Below, in pieces: positions 53,801 through 62,800 of a stretch of 64,000 nt of DNA; position 1 is the stretch's first letter; each line of letters begins with the position of its first letter. The translations under genes were made by a program, and so were the position numbers. The notes beneath the pieces are model-generated. The model saw only the letters and a program-made list of their open reading frames with translations. It ran no database searches and was not told the DNA's origin. Origin of the DNA: Physella acuta (lineage: Eukaryota > Mollusca > Gastropoda > Physidae); contig NW_026732995.1 of NCBI RefSeq assembly GCF_028476545.1, positions 445,001-509,000 of the forward strand, in the 5' to 3' direction.

Positions 53801-56800
53801 GTTGTAGGGGTGTTGTAGGGGTACGAATAGACTAGGGCTAATGGGCGATAGCTATAAATAGGTTTTTAAAATAGGTGCAAGCAGGATAAGTGAGATCCCA
53901 ATGATTTAAATGAGCAGGTACCTTTGATCTACCCCCGACCCAACACCCCCTACCCCTAACGCTCGTCTCTACATCACCTCCCTCACACCCACCTCCCTCA
54001 CATTCACCACCCACCTCCCTCACATTCACCACCCACCTCCCTCACATTCACCACACACCTCCCTCACATTCACCTCACACTTCCCTCACATTCACCTCAC
54101 ACTTCCCTCACATTCACCAAACACCTCCCTCACATTCACCTCACACTTCCCTCACATTCACCACACACCTCCCTCACATTCACCACACACCTCCCTCCCT
54201 CACATTCACCACACACTTCCCTCACATTCACCACACACCTCCCTCACATTCACCTCACACCTCCCTCACATTCACCACCCACCTCCCTCAAATTCACCTC
54301 ACACCTCCCTTACATTCACCTCACACCTCCCTAAAATTCACCACACACATCCCTCACACTCACCACCCACCTCCCTCACACTCACCACCCACCTCCCTCA
54401 CATTCACCTCACACCTCCCTTACACTCACCACCCACCTCCCTAAAATTCACCACACACATCCCTCACACTCACCACCCACCTCCCTCACATTCACCTCAC
54501 ACCTCCCTCACATTCACCTCACACCTCCCTCACATTCACCACACACATCCCTCACACTCACCACCCACCTCCCTCACATTCACCTCACACCTCCCTCACA
54601 TTCACCTCACACCTCCCTCACACTCACCACCCACCTCCCTCACATTCACCTCACACCTCCCTCACATTCACCTCACACCTCCCTTACATTCACCTCACAC
54701 CTCCCTCACATTCACCTCACACCTCCCTCACATTCACCACCCACCTCCCTCACATTCACCACACACCTCCCTCACATTCACCTCACACTTCCCTCACATT
54801 CACCAAACACCTCCCTTACATTCACCTCACACTTCCCTCACATTCACCACACACCTCCCTCACATTCACCACACACCTCCCTCCCTCACATTCACCACAC
54901 ACCTCCCTTACATTCACCACTCACCTCCCTCACATTCACCACTCACCTCCCTCATATTCACCTCACACCTCCCTCACATTCACCTCACACCTCCCTCACA
55001 TTCACCTCACACCTCCCTCACATTCACCTCACACCTCCCTCACATTCACCTCACACCTCCCTCACATTCACCACACACCTCCCTTACATTCACCACTCAC
55101 CTCCCTCACATTCACCACTCACCTCCCTCATATTCACCTCACACCTCCCTCACATTCACCTCACACCTCCCTCACATTCACCTCACACCTCCCTCACATT
55201 CACCACCCACCTCCCTCACATTCACCTCACACCTCCCTCACATTCACCTCACACCTCCCACACATTCACCTCACACCTCCCTTACATTCACCTCACACCT
55301 TCCACACATTCACCACCCACCTCCCTCACATTCACCTCACACCTCCCACACATTCACCTCACACCTCCCTTACATTCACCTCACACCTTCCACACATTCA
55401 CCACCCACCTCCCTCAAATTCACCACCCACCTCCCTCACATTCACCTCACACCTCCCTCACACTCACCACCCACCTCCCTCACACTCACCACCCACCTCC
55501 CTCAAATTCACCTCACACCTCCCTCACATTCACCTCACACCTTCCACACATTCACCACCCACCTCCCTCAAATTCACCACCCACCTCCCTCACATTCACC
55601 TCACACCTCCCTCACACTCACCACCCACCTCCCTCACACTCACCACCCACCTCCCTCAAATTCACCTCACACCTCCCTCACATTCACCACCCACATCCCT
55701 CACATTCACCTCACAACTCCCTCACACTCACCACCCACCTCCCTCACATTCACCTCACACCTCCCTCACATTCACCTCACGCCCCCCTCACATTCTAAAT
55801 TCCTCCAACCATCCATAAAATGTTTCTGTCCACATGGTGCAGTTGTTTCTGTCATAGCTAGAAATAAATCGATTCGGATAAATAACTGTCGAGCTATAAA
55901 TAGAACTAACGATACGATTTGTTCTTCATTTTAGCTGGCCCACATTTTCAGCTGTCCACAGATGTCAACAATAGAATGGTCCACAGATATAAATAAACCG
56001 GGAGTGATCTCCCCTAAACTTTCTCGGATATTCTAATATAAAACTACGAGGGATGGCAACTCAGGACATAGACAATATTTGTAATCCATTTTTAATTACT
56101 TAAACTTTTTTATAATAGAATGGAATCTCGTAAAAAAAAGAATTGCACACTAAGTGAACGCCTTTTAAAATGTGCATAATAGTGCGCAATATTATTAGTA
56201 CTTTATAAATTTACGTGCGTTTTTTGAGAAATCGGAAATAGCGTAAATTAGTACTTCCGGTCAACGGAAATTACTCAAAATTTGAAAGAAGGCAGAGAAT
56301 TAGATCTTTTACTTACATGTGAAATTTAATTTTTCTATCTGAAATAGTACTCAAGTTATAGGCTTTTGAAAAATTCAAAGTAGAAAAAGTACCACTTTCG
56401 GTTATCGGAAATCGCTCAAAAGTTGATACGGATCTACGACTTTGATAAAATACTTATATATGAAATTTCATCAACCTAGCTGTAACGGTACTCAAGTAAT
56501 CGTGTTTACACATAGACACATAGACACACACACACACAGACATACAGACAAGATTGCAAAATTATGTTTTTCCGTATCAGTGAGGAGTAAAACGTCGAGA
56601 TTTGTAAAAATCTAGATTTTTTTTTTGCACGATTACAATACTCTCTCTATACTTCGTATATACGAGAAAGTAAAAATATTGTGGACTACAGATGTCAACA
56701 ATATTGTGGTCCACATACGTCAACAATAGTGTGGTCCGCAGATGTCAACAATAGTGTGGCCCGTCCACATATGTCAACAATAGTGTGGCCCGTCCACATA

Positions 56801-59800
56801 TGTCAACAATAGTGTGGTCCACAGATGTCAACAATAGTGTGGCCCGTCCACAGATGTCAACAATAGTGTGGCCCGTCCACAGATGTCAACAATAGTGTGG
56901 CCCGTCCACAGATGTCAACAATATAGTGGCTCACAGATGTCAACAATATAGTGGTCCACATATGTCAACAATAGTGTGGTCCACAGATGTCAACAATAGT
57001 GTGGCCCGTCCACAGATGTCAACAATATAGTGGCTCACAGATGTCAACAATAGTGTGGTCCACAGATGTCAACAATAGTGTGGTCCACAGATGTCAACAA
57101 TAGTGTGGTCCACAGATGTCAACAATAGTGTGGTCCACAGATGTCAACAATAGTGTGGTCCACAGATGTCAACAATAGTGTGGCCCACAGATGTTAACAA
57201 TAGTGTGGCACACATATGTCAACAATAGTGTGGTCCACAGATGTCAACAATAGTGTGGTCCACAGATGTCAACAATAGTGTGGTCCACAGATGTCAACAA
57301 TAGTGTGGTCCACAGATGTCAACAATAGTGTGGTCCACAGATGTCAACAATAGTGTGGTCCACAGATGTCAACAATAGTGTGGTCCACAGATGTCAACAA
57401 TAGTGTGGCCCACAGATGTTAACAATAGTGTGGCACACATATGTCAACAATATTGATGTCAGGCCATGAGGAGATGAGGGCCACCCGGCATGTGACATTA
57501 AAGCCTGTACAGAACACGATAAGGAACAGACGGGCAGTCAGAAAATTCACATTCTTTGTGACATCCACTTTACATACACAGGTAAGAAGTGGGTATATAA
57601 AAGGTGTGTCCACTTTACATACACAGGTAAGAAGTGGGTATATAAAAGGTGTGTCCACTTTACCCACACAGGTAAGAACTGGGTAAATAAAAGGTGTGTC
57701 CACTTTACCTACACAGGTAAGAAGTGGGTATATAAAAGGTGTGTCCACTTTACCTACACAGGTAAGAAGTGGGTATATAAAAGGTGTGTCCACTTTACCT
57801 ACACAGGTAAGAAGTGGGTATATAAAAGGTGTGTGGCCTTACCTTCAGCGTAAATATCCCGCCACTTCTCCCACATGGACATGTTGACGTGTGTCTGTGT
57901 GTCTGTGTGTCTGTGCTCACCTGACGCTACAACTAAATGCACGTGCGGAGTGCGCGAGGACTGTCGCCAACAGCAGACGACATTCAGACGATATAGCGCG
58001 ACTATCGAATTTTAGTCGAGACAGCCCAACAAACATTCAAATCAGAAATTTCGTTCTGACTCATACAAATCTCCAGTAGAAAATGTAGTTAGACAAATAT
58101 AATCTCCAGTAGAAAATGTAGTTAGACAAATATAATCTCCAGTAGAAAATGTAGTCCAACAAATATAGTCTCAACTCGGAAACGTAGTCACATAAATGTA
58201 GTATCAAATAGAAATTGTGGGCACAGAAACGTAGCACCAGCTAGAAAATGTAGGCACACAATTATAGTAAAATCTAAACACGTAGTCCTAGGGTTGCCCG
58301 AAAGAATAAAATGTCACTGAGATGTCATGAAGGCTGCCAATGTCAGCTAGATGTCAGTAGACTTGGTGCCGATTGTTCGACTGGAACAACAGGAACCAGC
58401 CAGCTTTATCTGGCCACTCCGATAATGGGGCTGTAAATCAACTGCTCTGTTTGAACCTGTAGGCGCGCTTACACTGGAGTCTCGCTTACATGCTAGTCTC
58501 GCTTACATCTGAGGTGTGCATGTGGAGAGGGCACGCCGACACACCCCCCTAATCCTGCCTTATCTGAGATATCTGTGATTGTGGTGATCGAGGGAGATGA
58601 TTCAGGTTAAATATAGAAACACCTGCAGCGGGAGGGATGGTGGTGGTGGGGGGGGGGGGGGGGTAGGGGGGACAATTTGATTTGCCTGCGTCACACGCCT
58701 TAGACATGCGACACCTCGATATAGCACAAACAAAAACAGACCCCTTCACATCCTGGCAAGCGCTGGGGTCGTCAGGGAGGGGGGTATCGTTTTAATTTAA
58801 TTTAACGGAACAAATACTCTTTTAATTAAGAAAGGAAGAATAGGGGGGGGGGGGGAGTAGGAGAAGGAATCGAACGATACTTATTTTTATGTCGAGTGTT
58901 TTAAATTTTATTGGCGTTATTATTGTTCTGATAGTATTCACTGCCAAGCCTAGCCTAGCCTAACTTAGCCTAACCTACCCTAACCTAACCTAGCCTAGCA
59001 GCAGGACTAAAAAAGCAGTGAAAGTGAAATAAACTTGATCACTTGTGCTAGCCAAAGTACACTGAAAGTACACGTAAATATATTGAACTCTTCCCAGGGT
59101 CATATGAATATATAATGAGGTCTGTGGGTCACGTGACAACACTAAATCTCACTACATGGAATAACGGGACCGGTCGACCACTGCTGTCGTCAACATGAAA
59201 TGTCGTTAAGACACGACAACATCACGACATTGGACAAACGGTAGGACATTGGACACACGGTAGGACATTGGACAAACTGTAGGACATTGGACAAACGGTA
59301 GGACATTGGACAAACTGTAGGACATTGGACGCAAAGCAGGACGTTGGGAAAAGTGTACGTAAAGAATCAGACTAGGACATTCCGCTGTTTCATCACCCAA
59401 GACTATCAAGTTGTACATTAACCCATGACGATATCTAATTTGTTTTCCATCAACTTTTACCATCATATACCATTTTGACAGTAATTTAAAACAGCCATCC
59501 TTAAACAGCCATCATTAAACAGCCCTATGACAACAGGCTACACTTTGTGACCAGACGTGATTCTGTGGTCAGCAAAGACGGGACCCCCCCCCCTCCCCCA
59601 CCCCTTCCCACCCCCACCCACCAATAGTTTAATCATTGTAAGCTGATGTAAAAAAAAAACTGTTTTTCAAATATTTCTTTGATAAATTTGACATTTTGAC
59701 AAGACGTCACTCCGGTACCCCCCCCCCATCCTGGGGGACACGGTGATCACGTGACCTATTATTCTACCTGTGACAGCTATCACTGACAACAAAGATGTTC

Positions 59801-62800
59801 CCCATCAAAGAAGTCAAATAGTTTGTGTTTACTCAAAAATGTGAAAAATGATGCTATTCATTAAAGTTGGTAGCCATTTTCTTTGATGTGAATTGTCTGG
59901 GTCGTATTTAGAAGGGGGGGGGGGGTGACAGAGCAGCAATCAGAGGTCAAAGACATCAACATACACCACCTGGGCGTTTACTTCTGCACCCGATTTGATG
60001 GCATAGAGTAGACGTCCATTTACCGCTACCAAAGCTATCACGTGACTTTCCTTTTTCACATCTTATCCAATTTGTGGTCAGAGACTGGTCAGAGACTGGT
60101 CGTATTCAAACATTTTGGTAATTTTTTTTTTGTAATCAGTCAGCCTCTAGTTGGAGTCGTGGTGTTGGAGTCGTGGTGTTGGAGTCGTGGTGTTGGAGTC
60201 GTGGTGTTGGAGTCGTGGTGTTGGAGTCGTGGTGTTGGAGTCGTGGTGTTGGAGTCGTGGTGTTGGAGTCGTGGTGTTGGAGTCGTGGTGTTGGAGTCGT
60301 GGTGTTGGAGTCGTGGTGTTGGAGTCGTGGTGTTGGAGTCGTGGTGTTGGAGTCGTGGTGTTGGAGTCGTGGTGTTGGAGTCGTGGTGTTGGAGTCGTGG
60401 TGGTGTTGGAGTCGTGGTGTTGGAGTCGTGGTGTTGGAGTCGTGGTGTTGGAGTCGTGGTGTTGGAGTCGTGGTGTTGGAGTCGTGGTGTTGGAGTCGTG
60501 GTGTTGGAGTCGTGGTGGTGTTGGAGTCGTGGTGGTGTTGGAGTCGTGGTGTTGGAGTGGTGGTGTTGGAGTCGTGGTGGTGTTGGAGTCGTGGTGTTGG
60601 AGTCGTGGTGTTGGAGTCGTGGTGTTGGAGTCGTGGTGTTGGAGTCGTGGTGTTGGAGTCGTGGTGTTGGAGTCGTGGTGTTGGAGTCGTGGTGTTGGAG
60701 TCGTGGTGTTGGAGTCGTGGTGTTGGAGTCGTGGTGTTGGAGTCGTGGTGTTGGAGTCGTGGTGTTGGAGTCGTGGTGTTGGAGTCGTGGTGTTGGAGTC
60801 GTGGTGGTGTTGGAGTCGTGGTGTTGGAGTCGTGGTGTTGGAGTCGTGGTGTTGGAGTCGTGGTGTTGGAGTCGTGGTGGTGTTGGAGTCGTGGTGGTGT
60901 TGGAGTCGTGGTGGTGTTGGAGTCGTGGTGTTGGAGTGGTGGTGTTGGAGTCGTGGTGGTGTTGGAGTCGTGGTGGTGTTGGAGTCGTGGTGTTGGAGTC
61001 GTGGTGTTGGAGTCGTGGTGTTGGAGTCGTGGTGTTGGAGTCGTGGTGTTGGAGTCGTGGTGGTGTTGGAGTCGTGGTGTTGGAGTCGTGGTGTTGGAGT
61101 CGTGGTGTTGGAGTCGTGGTGTTGGAGTCGTGGTGTTGGAGTCGTGGTGTTGGAGTCGTGGTGTTGGAGTCGTGGTGGTGTTGGAGTCGTGGTGGTGTTG
61201 GAGTCGTGGTGTTGGAGTGGTGGTGTTGGAGTCGTGGTGGTGTTGGAGTCGTGGTGGTGTTGGAGTCGTGGTGTTGGAGTCGTGGTGTTGGAGTCGTGGT
61301 GGTGTTGGAGTCGTGGTGGTGTTGGAGTCGTGGTGTTGGAGTCGTGCTGTTGGAGTCGTGCTGTTGGAGTCGTGGTGGTGTTGGAGTCGTGGTGGTGTTG
61401 GAGTCGTGGTGGTGTTGGAGTCGTGGTGTTGACGCCATTATGTTGGAGTCATAAACACCATACAACCCACACACGACGGCCTATAAAGAGAGGCGTGTCC
61501 TCCATGTTTTTTCTCGACATCAAATGACGGATATGTTCAGTCTTCATGCATAGCTGTCATCTCGTCTTTACAACTGCTGGTCTTAATGTCATCTCGCCGG
61601 AGAAAAAAACTAATCAAAACAAGAGTTTTTTGTCGTGTTTATTCAGTGCTTGCCTCTGTAGGCAGTTCTTTTATTCACTTTTTTTGGTATGTGTGTGTGG
61701 ATTTGTGTGTGAGTGTACAGTGTACAGTGTGTGTGTGTATTTGTGTGTGGGTAGCACAGCCATTTCGAAAACATCTCTATACAAGAAGGGGGTATGACAG
61801 GTGACTGAAAGGTGTGTGAGGGGTTTCATTGGTGGCTGGGGATTGTCATTGGCTACTGGGGAGTGTCTGAAAGAAGTATACTTTTAATTCAAAGGTTAAA
61901 CCAACGTTCATGAGTTAATTAGTTAATTAGTTCTGTTTTAGTGAGCTTATGGACTTGTCAATCAACCATTTATTGACTAGCAGGTTACTAGAGTCACATG
62001 ATAAGGGCAGAGTCACTTACAGGGAGCATTTAACTAACGGGCACAGCCACCACTAGATCTAGATGTGTACAGAGATGTGTACAGAGATGTATACAGAGAT
62101 GTGTACAGAGATGTATACAGAGATGTATACAGAGATGTGTACAGAGATGTGTACATAGATGTATACAGAGATGAACCAAAATTTGACCCAACAACCTTCA
62201 GTAGAATAAAACATACCTGCACCACATAGGCAACCCCCAATATGTAGACCGACAAAGATTAAATATCGTTGTGTTAATGTATTCTGATCGATACTGGCCT
62301 AATCGATACCTGACAACACATTGTAGTCGCATTGTTTCAACATGTCGCCTTATCTCTGGAATGTCGACACGAATCTCTCGCTTAGGTGATTCGAGTTACC
62401 AGTCAGGTATTGTATGTGCTATGTTGGCCCAGTTAGGTATTGTATGTGCTATGTTGGCCCAGTTAGGTATTGTATGTGCTAAGTTGGCCCAGTTAGGTAT
62501 TGTATGTGCTATGTTGGCCCAGTCAGGTATTGTATGTGCTAAGTTGGCCCAGTTAGGTATTGTATGTGCTAAGTTGGCCCAGTTAGGTATTGTATGTGCT
62601 ATGTTGGCCCAGTCAGGTACTGTATGTGCTAAGTTGGCCCAGTTAGGTATTGTATGTGCTATGTTGGCCCAGTCAGGTATTGTATGTGCTATGTTGGCCC
62701 AGTTAGGTATTGTATGTGCTAAGTTGGCCCAGTTAGGTATTGTATGTGCTATGTTGGCCCAGTCAGGTATTGTATGTGCTATGTTGGCCCAGTTAGGTAT

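Noticed and set aside
60042-61527. Four overlapping 420-470 codon frames on both strands
   Set aside because: 14/17-bp array artefact; simultaneous long frames on both strands cannot all be genes.
62211-62290. Possible minus-strand exon ending GTGCAG-GTATGT
   Set aside because: Strong donor word, but no start codon gives a frame matching phase 1 and the preceding sequence is not coding-like.
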